A DNA stretch of 64,000 bases from Pieris napi (taxonomy: Eukaryota > Arthropoda > Insecta > Lepidoptera > Pieridae). Positions 52,425 to 63,783 of this stretch are shown here, one piece after another (within the stretch, counting starts at the first letter, position 1; every line of letters starts with the position of its first letter). The notes below the pieces were generated by a model that worked only from the letters and a program-made list of their open reading frames with translations, was not told where the DNA came from and did not search any database. A program made the position numbers and the translations under genes. The stretch covers positions 11,408,001 through 11,472,000 of the forward strand of contig NC_062247.1 in assembly GCF_905475465.1 (NCBI RefSeq), given 5' to 3'.

Positions 52425-52720
52425 GCAACACGAATTGTTCCAAACTAATTGTTCACCCTCAAATGTAAGCCTAAGAATTGCAGAGCGTATATGCAAGAAG
52501 TTGGGATCCATCGTTCAGATTGGTAAGCTCAACGTCTGTACTGACCTCAATCCAATTGACCATGTTTGGCATGTTCTAAAGATCAGTGCAACCAGCTCCA
52601 CAAAGCATCAAAGAGCTAAAAAGTCTTGCAGAAGAGTGGGAACGTATTTCTCAAAACGTTATTAAAATCATCGTGGAAAGCATTCCCAGATTTAAATCTG
52701 TGATTTTGGAAAGAGTCACA
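52425..52720 (+). pseudogene. Tc1-type transposase C-terminal relic
   Basis: TDLNPIDHVWHVLK (near 52545-52590) is the conserved DLNPIEN(L/V)W motif around the last catalytic acidic residue of Tc1-type enzymes. A +1 shift leads to PAPQSIKELKSLAEEWERIS then QNVIKIIVESIP, the standard C-terminal helices. Upstream, RIAERICKKLG has no clear counterpart. Terminal repeats were not found. Frameshifted and dead. Confidence 0.75.
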
Positions 52721-53066
52721 CTTGTTATTAGGTTTTTACATTTGCAACTTAATTCAATTAAACAATTTTTTTTAATGTTTTTGTCTTTATTGCCGACCAC
52801 TTTTTATTGTTTGGCCATTTAATTCAGTTTATAAAATATTGCCAGAATTAAGTTCACGTTTATTCATTTACACTATATTAAGTGTACACTACGTGTGTTA
52901 CTAAGTCAGGCAATTAAATTTCATTTAATTATGTAAAATCGACCTTAGAACATAAAGTTCCTTAGGTGTGTCCTTCCTTCTTTGTGTGTCTTATTTGTGT
53001 GTATCTTTCTGTTTTTTGTCAGTTCTGTTTCTGATTCAGTTTTAAGTAATAAAAATATAATGCAGT

Positions 53067-53500
53067 ATGGTCTTTGAGACACCAATACGCAGTGGTTTTC
53101 GGTCCCTTTATGTAGGTTCCGACCGGAATGATCCCTTGGCGTTGCGTAGAGATGTGGGGTCTCTCTGTATCTTCTACCGCATTTACCATGTAGAATATTC
53201 AGAGGAGTTGTTCGGACTAATACCTGCAGCTGAGTTTTATCATCACACATCAAGGCAGGACACAAAATATCACCTCGACGTCCGTCGTTCCACAACTGAG
53301 CGTTTCTTAAGGCAATTTTTGCCGCGCACTACCGCGAACCAGCTGCCCACTGATGTATTTCCGAACCAATTTCACTTAGGTCCTTCAAGAAAAGACCGTA
53401 CCAATTCTTAAAAGGCCGGCAACGCACTTGCGAGCCTTCTAGCGATGAGTGTCCTTGGGCGGCGGTATCCCTTAACATCAGTTGAGCCTCCTGTTATGTA
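53067..53500 (+). mobile_element. LINE-A, RT C-terminus and 3' end
   Basis: The longest LINE-A copy. The peptide DPLALRRDVGSLCIFYRIYH, then EELFGLIPAAEFYHHTSRQD, YHLDVRRSTTERFLRQFLPR and NQLPTDVFPNQFHLG matches the C-terminal RT region abundant in lepidopteran genomes. A frameshift after HLGPS removes the GRQR-type end. The 3' part reads AAAAGGCCGGCAACGCACTT, then CAGTTGAGCCTCCTG. Confidence 0.8.
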
Positions 53501-53869
53501 GAATAATAAAACTTAACATATACTTTTAACCAAAAATATTCAAAAAAATAATCTGATATATACGCAAAAAATAATATCGAAGTAAAGAATAATTGTCTGC
53601 GTCATTGAACGTCTGCGAAGAAAGAAATAATTTGTAAGAAAAGCAGTTATTATAATTATTTTTAAATTAATTTAATTCTTAAGTTATTGTAATACTGTAT
53701 AGTTGAAAATGGTAAAATGTTGTGGGCGCGATTTAAAGCCAAGCTAATTATACAGTAAAGTCTTACGAGCTTGAAGAACATTACGCCTAGTTGTACAAAG
53801 CTTGCGTGATTAATTTTTGTGGTATTTTTAAGTCTGTTGGACTACGTATAATCAACAGTGTATTCTTAA
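53501..53869. other. No recognisable feature
   Basis: AT-rich. Could be part of the Penelope-like insertion whose 3' end follows, but shows no match to 236-1560. Confidence 0.35.
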
Positions 53870-53875
53870 ATGAAA

Positions 53876-53968
53876 TTTTAATAAAGTTATGTATAACTTT
53901 AATCCGGTTAAAAAGTTTTTTCTTTAAATGTGTAAAGGTTATGTCAATAAAAGACAATACTATAAAAC
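53876..53968 (+). mobile_element. Penelope-like element, 3' terminal fragment
   Basis: ACTTTAATCCGGTTAAAAAG, TTTCTTTAAATGTGTAAAGG and AAAGACAATACTATAA repeat 1591-1665 with few differences. Nothing of the coding region is present. Confidence 0.75.
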
Positions 53969-54007
53969 AAATTCATTTACTAAATAAGCTGTATAAGGGA
54001 GAAATAA

Positions 54008-54392
54008 TCTATATATATATAATGAAAATGGTCTTCGTTTGAGGCTCAATCACGCCTAAACCACTGATCGTATCGACATGAAACTACCACCATTCGATGC
54101 GAATTTTTTCCTAGATGGTTTATGGCTATTTATTTATTAAATTCCTTTATTTTTTTATTGCTGTTTTACTTTTATGAAAATTTATCCATACGGACTTCAC
54201 CGCGGAAACATTCGGGGAGGCTTCCTAGAACCTCTAAACGTCAACATCTGTTAAAAACTCGATTTTCGAAATATTTCAATTTTCTTAGCGGGAAGTTAAA
54301 AAGAAGAATAATAAAAATATGAAAAAAAAATAAAATAATGAAACATAAAATTTATTTAAATTAGTCCAGCAAAGCGGGCGCGAAACGGCTAG
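54008..54392 (+). mobile_element. Helitron, 385 bp
   Basis: Begins TCTATATATATATAATG after A; ends GCGGGCGCGAAACGG then CTAG before T. The 66-codon frame inside it is incidental. It sits 40 bp after the Penelope fragment. Confidence 0.8.
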
Positions 54393-54645
54393 TATCATAT
54401 ATTAGAAATGTCCTTATTCGTTCAATAAAAACATAAAGATTTTTAAGTCAACGGGAATAGACCACTGTCGAAGTAGACATGAGGACAAATTGGTTATGCC
54501 AAAAATTAATCTGGAATTGTATAGGAAAAACACCTTTTGTATGACAATCGAGGTTTATTTAAATAATTTACCAAAAACATTCAAAGGTCTTTCTACTAGA
54601 GCTTTTAAAAATCGACTTAATGTACTACTTTTGTAAAAAAAAAAA

Positions 54646-54940
54646 GGGTGCGTGTAGTGAAAAATAGTTTTTGATTGCATGCAAATAATTAATTACAATT
54701 AAATAATCAAAGACTGGCAGGAGTCATTATAGTCAATAAAGTTCAGTTTACATTTGAAAAATTAAATAAATACACAACATAAATTCTATTATTATTCGAA
54801 TGTTGTTTTTAAATTTTGTCCAATGCCGTAGCGTCTTCCGTGGGCAACTTTATTCTGTTAATTTAGTGTCACGGTGCGCGCGCATCGTAAAATTTCACTC
54901 TCATCAATTTTTGATAACGCGCCTAAAGAAGTATAACTTC
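54646..54940 (+). mobile_element. Element X copy D, internally deleted
   Basis: Starts GGGTGCGTGTA, then a deletion removes the left palindrome, continuing AAAATAGTTTTTGATTGC. The right end TAAAGAAGTATAACTTC is intact at 54940. It preserves the pre-insertion sequence of the Helitron at 4132 (CATTATAGTCAATAAAG, 54725-54741). Confidence 0.75.
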
Positions 54941-55740
54941 AAAAATATTATTCTATTAATGATTGTTTGCGTGAAACATTATAATTAATATTAATTTGAT
55001 AACGTTATAATATATTTTAATATTGTGATGATGTAGTGATAAATTAATAATATAAGGATCAATCCTTATATTATATTATAGTCAACTATAATGACTCATA
55101 ATGTCAATTACATTCTACGTTCTATTTTGTGTGGCAGAATATGCGAAGACAAGATTGTACCACGCTAACATTTTTATGCCATAATAATTATTTAGAAATG
55201 TTGACATTTTCTTTGAAACAAAAATATCAGTCATTCGAAGAAATTGTTAAAAAAGAGAAAATCTTATTTTCTTACGAGTTCGAGGTCGAGGCAGCAAATA
55301 TTCCAAAATTACGAACCATCTCATAAAACAAATACTTAGAGAGATACGTAGATACTTAGGTAATTGTGGCATCATTTGACTTTTATAGAAGAACGTAAAT
55401 TGAAGTATATACATACGGTAATATATCATGAAATGAGGAAGGAAAAATATAACATAAGATTGGAATGTTGTGGCGAGGATGAGAGACAAGTGGAAGAATT
55501 TGGAAGACATGGACTTAATGTCTCACTTAACTTCTATTTTTGTCATTTAGTTTAAGATAAATGTAATAGTTAATATTTAGTAAACCAGCACTGAATATTA
55601 CACTAAAATCCTGTGTATATAACAAAGGCTATTTTTTTTATATCAAGAAAGGTAGGTGTTTCAAATGTGAAATAAAATACGTTAAAAGCAGATAAAAAGA
55701 AAAAAGAATTTGTATTAACGTCTTGAATATAATTTTATTG
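54941..55740. other. No recognisable feature
   Basis: AT-rich. Small frames at 55129-55326 and 55364-55555 have no recognisable domain. Confidence 0.35.
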
Positions 55741-55744
55741 TGAT

Positions 55745-55900
55745 AATTACAAAAATTATAACAGCTTACAATAAACACTTAATAAATTGGGTCCCTATGG
55801 CGAAGTACCCTTAATGCTGGCACCATTTCATTGTATTATAGATGTTAAATTCGTGTATGCGGTGATGTTAGTTGTTTCGACTATGTATTTGCGTGTTGTT
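55745..55900 (-). mobile_element. LINE-C 3' fragment
   Basis: AATTGGGTCCCTATGGCGAA then GTACCC corresponds to TTGGTCCCTGTGGCACTGTA at 2710. Little coding sequence remains. Confidence 0.45.
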
Positions 55901-55944
55901 CCCACGAGAATGTAAGTGCGTGCTCCTATTTCACCATGCCTCCT

Positions 55945-56165
55945 GCTGATAGAGGACAAATTTTAGTTTTTAATTTATTTTATTATTATTTATTACTTAA
56001 GATGTATGGTGTCGGAGAGTTCATTGCCAATTCTTCTCTTCCGTTCTACTCCCTTGATATGAGAACTGGCAGTAAATGTAAAATTAGAAGCATTTAATGT
56101 ATATTTCTTTTTTGACGTTCATAAGTGTACATTACCTACATGAATAAATGATTTTTGACTTTGAA
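55945..56165 (+). mobile_element. LINE-B 3' end
   Basis: GATAGAGGACAAATTTTAG, GGTGTCGGAGAGTTCATTGC, TATGAGAACTGGCAGTAAAT and a TTTTTGACTTTGAA tail, collinear with 22760-23048. Confidence 0.75.
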
Positions 56166-56526
56166 TAAATTCTGGAAATATTCTAAAATTGCATAACTGT
56201 AACTTGCGGTGGGTTAGTCTTCGCGCATATTTCCAGGGTTTTATAAATATCTTAGCACTTTCAATTTCCGAAACATTTGGAAATGTCGTTACAACGCAGG
56301 AAATTTGTGAATAAATTCCATTGACCTGCCCTATTGGTTGATCGACGCTTCGCGTGTACACGTTATTGCTAACCTGTACTGGAGTTGTGACCGAGTTTTT
56401 TAAATTTAGTGACAGATTTTATCAAAACATATTTAAACGGCAAGTGAGTCAGCAAATTTGTTTTATAATCTCAGTACGAAGAGGTATATATATATATTAT
56501 TTAGAAATGTTTTTTTTATTTTTTTT

Positions 56527-56758
56527 TTATATGGCTCTGGCACGATTTGTGCATTAGCCAGCGTCAAGTATAGGATTTTTTTATAATTCGTGCTTGTCTT
56601 TATGTACGGTTTAAGGCACTCGCCCGTTACCGCACAACCCTCCCAAAGGCCGAGAACAAATTTAAATTAAATTAAAACTTGCCCTCGAACCGGGAATCGA
56701 ACCCGGTACCCCTCACCTAGCTGTCACTTTATAAGACCGCTAGGCTATGAGGCCTTCT
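56527..56758 (-). mobile_element. SINE-3, uninterrupted copy
   Basis: On the minus strand: GGCCTCATAGCCTAGCGGTC (A box region), B box GGGTTCGATTCCCGGTTCG, body, TGCACAAATCGTGCCAGAGC, and an A-rich tail. It gives the unbroken order for 46815-48332. Confidence 0.85.
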
Positions 56759-56759
56759 A

Positions 56760-57920
56760 GAAATGTTTTAAGCCAGTTTTTCTTTTTTGAGTGCTGGCTG
56801 GTTTGACATAAAAAATAAAAATGCGAACGGAGGTTTGACAATTTATATGTTCCTTTTACCGATTGAGCACTAAAAGAAAACAAGTTTAACGCATTAGAGC
56901 GTAATGAATTATTAAACTATGCGCTCGTGCTGAGGATATATTCAAAAAACGAAATCAAATATTCAATATTGTAAAACGCGTACAATATTATGTCTTCATC
57001 ATCAATTCAAATTATTAAAAATGCAGAAAGCTTTTCATAATTAGAATTTAGTCACCCGTACTAGGCTTATTTTGGAAAGAACATTTTACAATTGAGTATG
57101 TGAATATTTATATCCTAGCTCTGTACAGCTAAAATATCTTAAAATTCTACATTAGTAAGGCGTAATTAATATAAAATGAAAGTGGAATTTACAGCTAAGT
57201 TATTATTTATCAAAATAAAGTTGTAAGTATCTCCACTCCTTGGGGATGTAAAATAAACTGTGGGCGTCAAGAGCAGCCCACTCTAATATTTCACTGAAGA
57301 AACAAAATTATTTCGTTCTTTCCAACCTTTTATGGTTCACTAATATTTTTTAGTGTATTTTTAGTAAAAGTAAGTGAATTTTTACAGTCGAGATTCAAAC
57401 GATACGGTTGAGAATGACAATAAACTGTTTAAATAAGTTATAATTCAATTGAAAAGGATTGGGTTATTGACAAAGTATCAAATTATCAGCCAATGTATAA
57501 TTGATAATGTCATAATGACGTTCCAAAATTCAGCTAAGTACCTAGTATGACGCTTTATACCGAACTCCGATGGAAGATTCATATTAAAGAAGATTTTATG
57601 GATTTAACTCTTTGTGCTTCTTTTTAATTTAGTATAAGTTATTAATTAAAGTTCACCACATCATACATAATGCTATCTACAGTATATGCTTAAGCTATAA
57701 CATAATTTTATAATTAATAATAATAACTTAAGTAATGTTTTACTAGTAATGTTTGCTTAAAAATAAGCAAAAAGTGATTTTGTTTAAATTGAGCAGTCCA
57801 CTACAGAATATTTCAAGCTTTGGATAAAAAGTGTTTATTCCGATATATTTGCGAAGAATTCGAATTAGGATCTTCGTTACAGTAAATTGTACTGGCTCCT
57901 CGGAAGGCATTCCACGTAAT
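56760..57920. other. No recognisable feature
   Basis: AT-rich interval of more than 1 kb. No frames, tandem repeats or TE ends recognised. Confidence 0.4.
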
Positions 57921-57924
57921 TAGT

Positions 57925-58130
57925 ACAAAATAGATTATTAATCTATAAAAATCCCGATGCCTATATGGACTTATGGTGCCCAGCTGTACCAGTAAGAGCT
58001 CCATCCAAATAATCTAATTCTCTATCGGGACCTAAATGTAGAGTACGTCACCACAATCAAAAATATTGCTAGACGAACAAAGACTCCACCAATACGTGAA
58101 GTAATGCTATTCAACTTCTTTTATTTTAGT
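57925..58130 (+). mobile_element. Jockey-like LINE relic
   Basis: LLIYKNPDAYMDLW and LYRDLNVEYVTTIKNIAR (different frames) mirror the RT end of the 58530-59060 copy (LHRDLNVEDVATVIKKTA). Heavily decayed. Confidence 0.55.
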
Positions 58131-58525
58131 TAGCCTGAACGAGTATCTACAGTTACGAAACAATTGTATTCAATACGAACCTTAAATATAAAATTATATA
58201 GCAACACCCCTAGGCCATTGTTGCATTAATTCAACATTTTAGTCTGCACTAAATGTTTGTTCAATTGTATAAGTGTAGTTTAGGCATGCGAATTTGCGAA
58301 TGGAGGCTTTTCACTTAGCCAGGTTTCAAAATTTAATTGTAAACATGCAAACAAATGCAGTGGCGGAGTGAATTTTATAGTATGGTATATGGGTTTAGTA
58401 ACATTTATTAAATTTCTTCATAAATTAAATTTTCTGAGTATTAAAGATTGTGTTTGTGGTCAATTCATCAGGTCATTCATTCAGAATAGGCTACAATATA
58501 TCTCGTACTACTGATATTTTTATAC
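58131..58525. other. No recognisable feature
   Basis: AT-rich sequence between two jockey-like copies of opposite orientation. Confidence 0.35.
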
Positions 58526-58529
58526 TATC

Positions 58530-59060
58530 GGAGTTTTTTTATTTTTATACATGTGTCTTCACTGAGACATCATGGAATATTACGACCTATCCTAACTTAA
58601 GACTAATAAGTAATTTAAGTCTAACCTAATTTATTACAAAGGATATTTAACATAAGAAAGTGTCCAATAACACTACTTACAGTCGCTATTAAAGGGAAGA
58701 CACTTTGTTCTTGTGTTCTATTTTTTTTCAATCACTGTTTAGCACTTAATACTAACGTGCACTAACACTAATTCACTAGTTCAAACGGTTTTGTCCTTTT
58801 CAATCTTCTCACTAGGCCCGTGGTGTCATGGAGTTGAATAGCCTCGACATTCACGTGATGGTGGAGCCTATGTTCGTGGGCTCCGGCAGTCTTTTTTATT
58901 ACTGTGGCGACGTCCTCTACATTAAGGTCCCGATGGAGGTCGTTATTGCGAATATACCAGGGAGCATTGACTATTCCCCTGAGCAGTTTGTTTTGGAATC
59001 GTTGGATTACTTGGATGTTACTATTACTGGTACAGCCCCACAGCTGTAATATATCGGAGT
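58530..59060 (-). mobile_element. Jockey-like LINE 3' end with RT C-terminus
   Basis: On the minus strand: LQLWGCTSNSNIQVIQRFQN, KLLRGIVNAPWYIRNNDLHR, DLNVEDVATVIKKTAGAHEH, HVNVEAIQLHDTTGLVRRLK, then a stop at 58768. LWG......IQ..Q(N/S)K.LR.I..APWY..N..LH.DL is the classic end of jockey-clade RTs. The untranslated part continues to about 58530 and matches 26690-26965. Truncated at its 5' side near 59060. Confidence 0.85.
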
Positions 59061-59104
59061 GTATGTTTTTTAAAACAATCAAAAAGCTATGTGACAACAT
59101 TATT

Positions 59105-59790
59105 CAATAGAAAACCAATTGTGATTTTCCGTGGCTCGGTAATTAATTGCAAGAGCGGAGTCTGCTTACTGTGAAATTAAATGAAAACTCTCCATCTCGT
59201 CCGTCCGACGTCAGAACGGAAAAATATTAGTGAATAGATTATGAAAATAATTTCCGCCAACAATGGCCTTCAACGATAGTTCATTTAATATTTTTTTTAA
59301 AAGCTTTATGAAATTAAACTTCATAAATATAAAAGAGGTATGAAACGAATTAAACTGGCTTTGTACATTAGCAATCTTCATATACGAAGTACGAACGTTA
59401 AGGCAAAAGCATTTATTATAATTTAGAAATGTCATTTTGAGTCCCGGCGGATATTTTTTACTAACAAAGACCCGGTAAGTAAATACACTTCTAAATACCA
59501 AATGTGTTATATTAAAATCATAACGAAATCCTACACTTTGAAGGGTACGTTGGACAAACAGGCAAAGGGCGAAGGTGCAAATATTGTTCAGCATAGCGAA
59601 CGTAAAGCGATCTCTATCAATCCATCCATCCGTAACATTCTGTGCCAAATATATCTAGAAGCATTGGAAGCCTGCTACCGCCGTTCTACGCGTTTGATTT
59701 GAATTGGCGTACAAAGTACAGTACAGCCATTAGTGTACTGCTGATATTAATATTTTCACGTCAGAGAAGAATGACGCTAACGAACACTAC
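59105..59790. other. Unassigned; 145-codon frame considered chance
   Basis: A 145-codon minus-strand frame (59211-59648) has no recognisable motif, an AT-driven Phe/Asn/Lys-rich composition and no second copy in the window. I do not call it a gene. Confidence 0.3.
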
Positions 59791-59794
59791 TCAA

Positions 59795-60078
59795 CTATAT
59801 ATCTATTCAAACATCTTCTTTTAGGGCCATCTTCTTTCATCACGCGTGAACGGCTGGACCGATTTCGCTAATTAAATTTTTTGTTGTATTTGTTATTGTC
59901 AGGAAGTTTCTTGTGAACCTGTAACCTCATTGCGTTTGACATAACATTGAGAGAATGCGTGCTGCAAATATTGTCAAATTCACAAATCAGCCTGGGCTGC
60001 AGTCTGTACTATCATACTTTGTTCAATATACTAATCGCTTGAAATATCATGTAGGACAACGTTTGTCGGGTCCGCTAG
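59795..60078 (+). mobile_element. Helitron, 221-bp family relative
   Basis: The 3' end ACAACGTTTGTCGGGTCCG then CTAG/T at 60078, with ACTAATCGCTTGAAATATCA and TCACAAATCAGCC, matches the tandem units at 15971-16633. It has an insertion-like segment near 59895-59970. The 5' base is uncertain. Confidence 0.7.
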
Positions 60079-60119
60079 TCATAATATAAGAATTCCGTTT
60101 AATATCGAATAATTACAAA

Positions 60120-60250
60120 AAAATAATAATATACAGCTTAGTTTTTTTTATATTATATACATTATTTTTATATTGTTATCCTATATATCCTAGCTACCTT
60201 CAGTGCATTTGATCGGAACCCCTTCACAGGTAAAGGCCTCCTCCATCTAA
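60120..60250 (-). mobile_element. RTE-like LINE 3' end, reversed
   Basis: CCTATATATCCTAGCTACC, GATCGGAACCCCTTCACAGG and TAAAGGCCTCCTCCA are the complement of 30165-30300. Confidence 0.65.
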
Positions 60251-60895
60251 AACATATAAAACATAATATATTCAAGCATAATGAATATTAGAATTCTCTG
60301 CGATAGATCAGAATCCTAAAACTACACGAAATCTACAAGGCTTTTATATAGAATATACACTAACAAGACCGTAATTAATTACGAAGGTTCGTATTCCTTT
60401 CTTGGAACCATAAATTAATAAATACCCGTAATATGATATTGGTTTTGTTCGAAGGTAAGGATAGCGGTCACATTACATCAAATGTATTACCTATATTCTG
60501 TTGATCTTAATCTTAATATACGATTATGTACATAGGACACCCATAGCTCATTTGATTGGTATTGGAAATATGACCGTCATAATTCAAAAACAGAATATTT
60601 TTTAACGTTAATAGCTACGTAAAATGAATACTAATTATTATTACAGTTATATAAAAAGTACAGCTTGATATCCAGTGGACTGTGAGATATGTTTTTAAAT
60701 ATATATGTTATAAGTGTCAGGAGTATCTGTATGTATAAGCAAGCTGCACAAGATAACTAAATATATGAGAGAGCGAGAACTAAGACTAAGAATAAGAACC
60801 TAACAACCCTACGTATATACACTTAGCGCATGATTTACTTCTGTACCCTACACGTAAATTAATTATAATTGCATAAGTTGATACAAAATGCTATA
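60251..60895. other. No recognisable feature
   Basis: AT-rich unique sequence. Confidence 0.35.
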
Positions 60896-60896
60896 A

Positions 60897-61110
60897 AAAA
60901 ATCAGTGGCGATACAACCTCTTTAGGTCTTGGCCTCAGATTTCTGAATCTATTTCATGATTATTTTCAAATGTAATAGGCTTTTTGGGTCTAAGACATGT
61001 CGGTTTCCTCACGATGTTTTCCTTCACCGTTTGAGAAAATGTTAAATGCGCAAATAGAAAGAAAGGTACATTGGTGCACAGCTGGGGATCGAAGCCACTA
61101 GGCCAACTGG
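60897..61110 (-). mobile_element. SINE-1, internally deleted
   Basis: On the minus strand the head TTGGCCTAGTGGCTTC joins directly to GATCCCCAGCTGTGCACC, then body to AGGTTGTATCGCCACTGATT. Two deletions, one taking the middle of the head. Confidence 0.8.
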
Positions 61111-61279
61111 TCTAAATAAAATAATAAAAAAAAAAATAGCACTCCGGGAGTGCCGGCAGAAGTGAAAACTTCAATAATAACGTTGTGTTTAATTATAAGA
61201 GTACTATCATTTATGAGGTAGAATACAATGTTTATTTATTGCGCTATCGTACACAAATATGACAATTTAATACCTCAAT

Positions 61280-62010
61280 AATTAAACTCAATTGAAGATC
61301 TGTCTATCAAGCATTAATATAACATGCGGACAATCTTAATCTTAATGTTAAACATTTTTTACCACCTAATGTTAATTCATTAAATTCAACCTTTATATAA
61401 TGTAAATGTAAAATAATTATCTGTACAATACCTGTTATGCTCTTTATATCACTCTATTACTAGCTATAAATGTAATCAATCAATCAAACGCCTATAGAAC
61501 TGTAATATTCAAATGCAGTAAAATACTAGCCATCTTCTACTTTTTATGATTAATATTTTAATAATTAAACTTAATTGAAGATCTGTCTATCAAGCATTAA
61601 TATAACATGCGGACAATCTTAATCTTAATGTTAAACATTTTTTACCACCTAATGTTAATTCATTAAATTCAACCTTTATATAATGTAAATATAAAATAAT
61701 TATCTGTACAACACCTGTTATGCTCTTTATATCACTCTATTACTAGCTATAAATAAACATCAATCAACCAATATAACCAATCAAACGTCTATAGATCTGT
61801 AATATTCAAATGTTGTAAAATACAAGCTATTGTATACTTTTTATGTTTAATATTTTAATAATTAAACTCAATTGAAGATCTGTCTGTCAAGCATTAATAT
61901 CACATGCGGGCAATCTTAAATTTAATGTTAAACAATCTTTACCACCTAATGTTAATCCATTAAATTCACAATTTTTATATAATGTAAAGGTAAACTAGTT
62001 ATCTGTACAC
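61280..62010. repeat. Tandem array, about 290-bp unit, 2.5 copies
   Basis: AATTAAACTCAATTGAAGAT recurs at 61280, 61563 and 61860 (periods 283 and 297). TGTCTATCAAGCATTAATAT, ACCACCTAATGTTAAT and CTGTTATGCTCTTTATATCA follow in each full unit. The third unit is truncated. Indels near CAATCAATCAA explain the unequal periods. Confidence 0.9.
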
Positions 62011-62055
62011 CTTTTATATTAATTTAAGATTAGTTTTAAGACGCGGACTCTAATC

Positions 62056-62110
62056 GGGTGATTGAGGGAAGGAAATTGTATCAAATAGCAAAAACAACCC
62101 TCAATCACCC
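62056..62110. repeat. 13-bp hairpin
   Basis: GGGTGATTGAGGG (62056-62068) and its exact complement CCCTCAATCACCC (62098-62110) with a 29-bp loop, directly beside the tandem array within element Y. Confidence 0.8.
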
Positions 62111-62381
62111 TACCCATGTCCAATCACAATGCTTATTGTGGTGTCATGAAAATGTAGGTTAATGCTATAAAGTATAAACATATTACAAATATTACATCTA
62201 TTATGTGTCAATACAGACTAGATCGAAACCTAATCTTATTATTAAAATTATATTTATTACTATTATTATTATTCGTTTTTTTACGTTTTATAGTTCTCAG
62301 CTTATAGCTGGTTTTCTTGACGGCAGTTACGGGCTAAAGCCAAGTAAGAGTTTTTCATCTAGTAATTTATAAAGTACTTAC

Positions 62382-62446
62382 TCATTTTCTTTCACTACTT
62401 CATCATCACTTTTTTCATTAATAGATTCACTTTGTTCGATTTCCAT
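62382..62446 (-). CDS. Probable first coding exon of an element Y gene
   Basis: On the minus strand, ATG at 62446 opens MEIEQSESINEKSDDEVVKE then NE, directly followed by a consensus donor GTAAGT (62376-62381). Upstream (62447-62690) is a GC-richer stretch reaching the element end, as expected for a promoter and 5' leader. The next exons are not visible and may have been replaced by the tandem array. The acidic start is too short to identify; many transposases begin similarly. This is inference from an ATG, composition and one splice site. Confidence 0.35.
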
Positions 62447-62759
62447 AATTTAAACAATTCACATTTACGAATACACAACAGTGTATTTACTACACAACAG
62501 TCAAGCAATCAGCTGTCACCATCCTTGGATACGCGTGGAACGCTGTACATAAACACACACGGTCATTCGCGCAAGCGCCCTGTGCCGCTTAAACAGAGCA
62601 GCACACTCAGGCACGGTAGAAATAGTGGGAGATACTAGTTCCTCTCCCTTCCCCTCGATCTTACGCTTTTTCGATCAGCATCACGTGACCCTGACGCAAG
62701 TTTGAAAGTTTTTACCCATACAAAAAGTGCTCAGCGCCGCTAAAGAAGTTTTCACTTCA

Positions 62760-63330
62760 AAAAATAGAAAAAGAATGCCACACGTTTTTCTTTTTTTGTT
62801 AGTAATTCCATCTCTTCTTTTATTCCATCAATTTCACTTGTTTTAAGTGAACGAGAAACGTTATATCAATGAGTGCTGAAACTTCGCAAATCTCCAAATT
62901 TTTTACCATTATCACCAGGCCGTGATTTATGACCAATAATTTGGGGAATGTAAAGGCGCCGAGGAACACATACATCACAAGGTAATCACTTAAACTCCGC
63001 AGAGCTATGAAATATTCAAATGAAGCCGCGGTCTCTGCTATATTGCTTGAATATTTAGTCAGAGTTTTTAGTGTTACGTTTTTCTATGTCTTTCTTAGAC
63101 CGAAGGGTCAATAAAGAACAGATTATTTATTGTTTTACTTACGAGAATTGTTTTAAAAAAATGGGTTACAAAATATTTTTTTCTAATGTCAAACGCTACG
63201 GCTGAATATCAGGCCGCTAGTTAAACGGCGCTGTTTAGTTAAAAGGCTAGGCTTTTAATTAAACGTCTTATTAAGCTAGTTGGCTGCGATATCTACATAA
63301 AAGCGGTCGCCATCTACATTTTGATTGAGG
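62760..63330. other. No recognisable feature
   Basis: AT-rich with a CTTAGACCGAAGGGTCAATA-like stretch near 63095 that might be a retroelement tail. Confidence 0.3.
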
Positions 63331-63332
63331 CT

Positions 63333-63428
63333 ATGTTTTCCTTAACCATACGAGCGAGTTCAAAATGTGTACATAGAAAGTTCATTGCTGCATAGCCGGG
63401 ATTCGAACCTACGATCGAAGTCACTATG
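63333..63428 (-). mobile_element. SINE-1 fragment
   Basis: Complement of GTAGGTTCGAATCCCGGCTA (B box), then ATGAACTTTCTATGTAC and AAGGAAAACATAGC. The rest is missing. Confidence 0.65.
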
Positions 63429-63709
63429 CTCTCGTTCATGTGGACTAAGCCTCATTAGCCCCTTATGGGGATGACCCATTGTAGTAATGTTAGTATGCCA
63501 TTTGGACCGCTCTTATAGAAACCCTTTTGACAACAATCATTCACTCTAGTGTAAAAAAATATTTTCATAATTAACGAGCGACCTTCGCACGGCCAACCTG
63601 ACCCGTAAACTTTACAAAATTATATACCCAAACATTCCTCATGAATCATTCTAGATATTGGTGAGAACCGCAAAACCGAGAAGTTAGCAAGCAGAGCACA
63701 AAACATGCA

Positions 63710-63783
63710 GCCCTGCGATTCTGTAACTCACCGATGCAAAAACCGCTGTGTGAGTTCGAAAAGTGAGTTACAGAATCGCAGGC
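63710..63783. mobile_element. TIR MITE (TTGCGATTCTG family), copy 4, deleted
   Basis: GCCCTGCGATTCTGTAACTC joins almost directly to ACCGCTGTGTGAGTTCGAAA and AGTGAGTTACAGAATCGCAG. Only 74 bp, an almost bare pair of terminal repeats. Confidence 0.8.

Larger units (their letters stand above)
61139..62758 (-). mobile_element. Element Y, long copy, 1620 bp
   Basis: Outer end at 61139 is GCACTCCGGGAGTGC, a 7-bp-arm hairpin, followed by CGGCAGAAGTGAAAACTTC. The other end is CGCTAAAGAAGTTTTCACTTC at 62758. The sequence AAAAAATAG occurs directly outside both ends and may be a target duplication. Ends match the short copy at 11884-12139. Inside are a tandem array (61280-62010), a hairpin (62056-62110) and a probable first exon (62382-62446). 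Confidence 0.7.

Noticed and set aside
59211..59648. A 145-codon minus-strand frame
   Set aside because: AT-biased composition, no motif, no neighbouring exons or second copy. Compatible with chance in this base composition.
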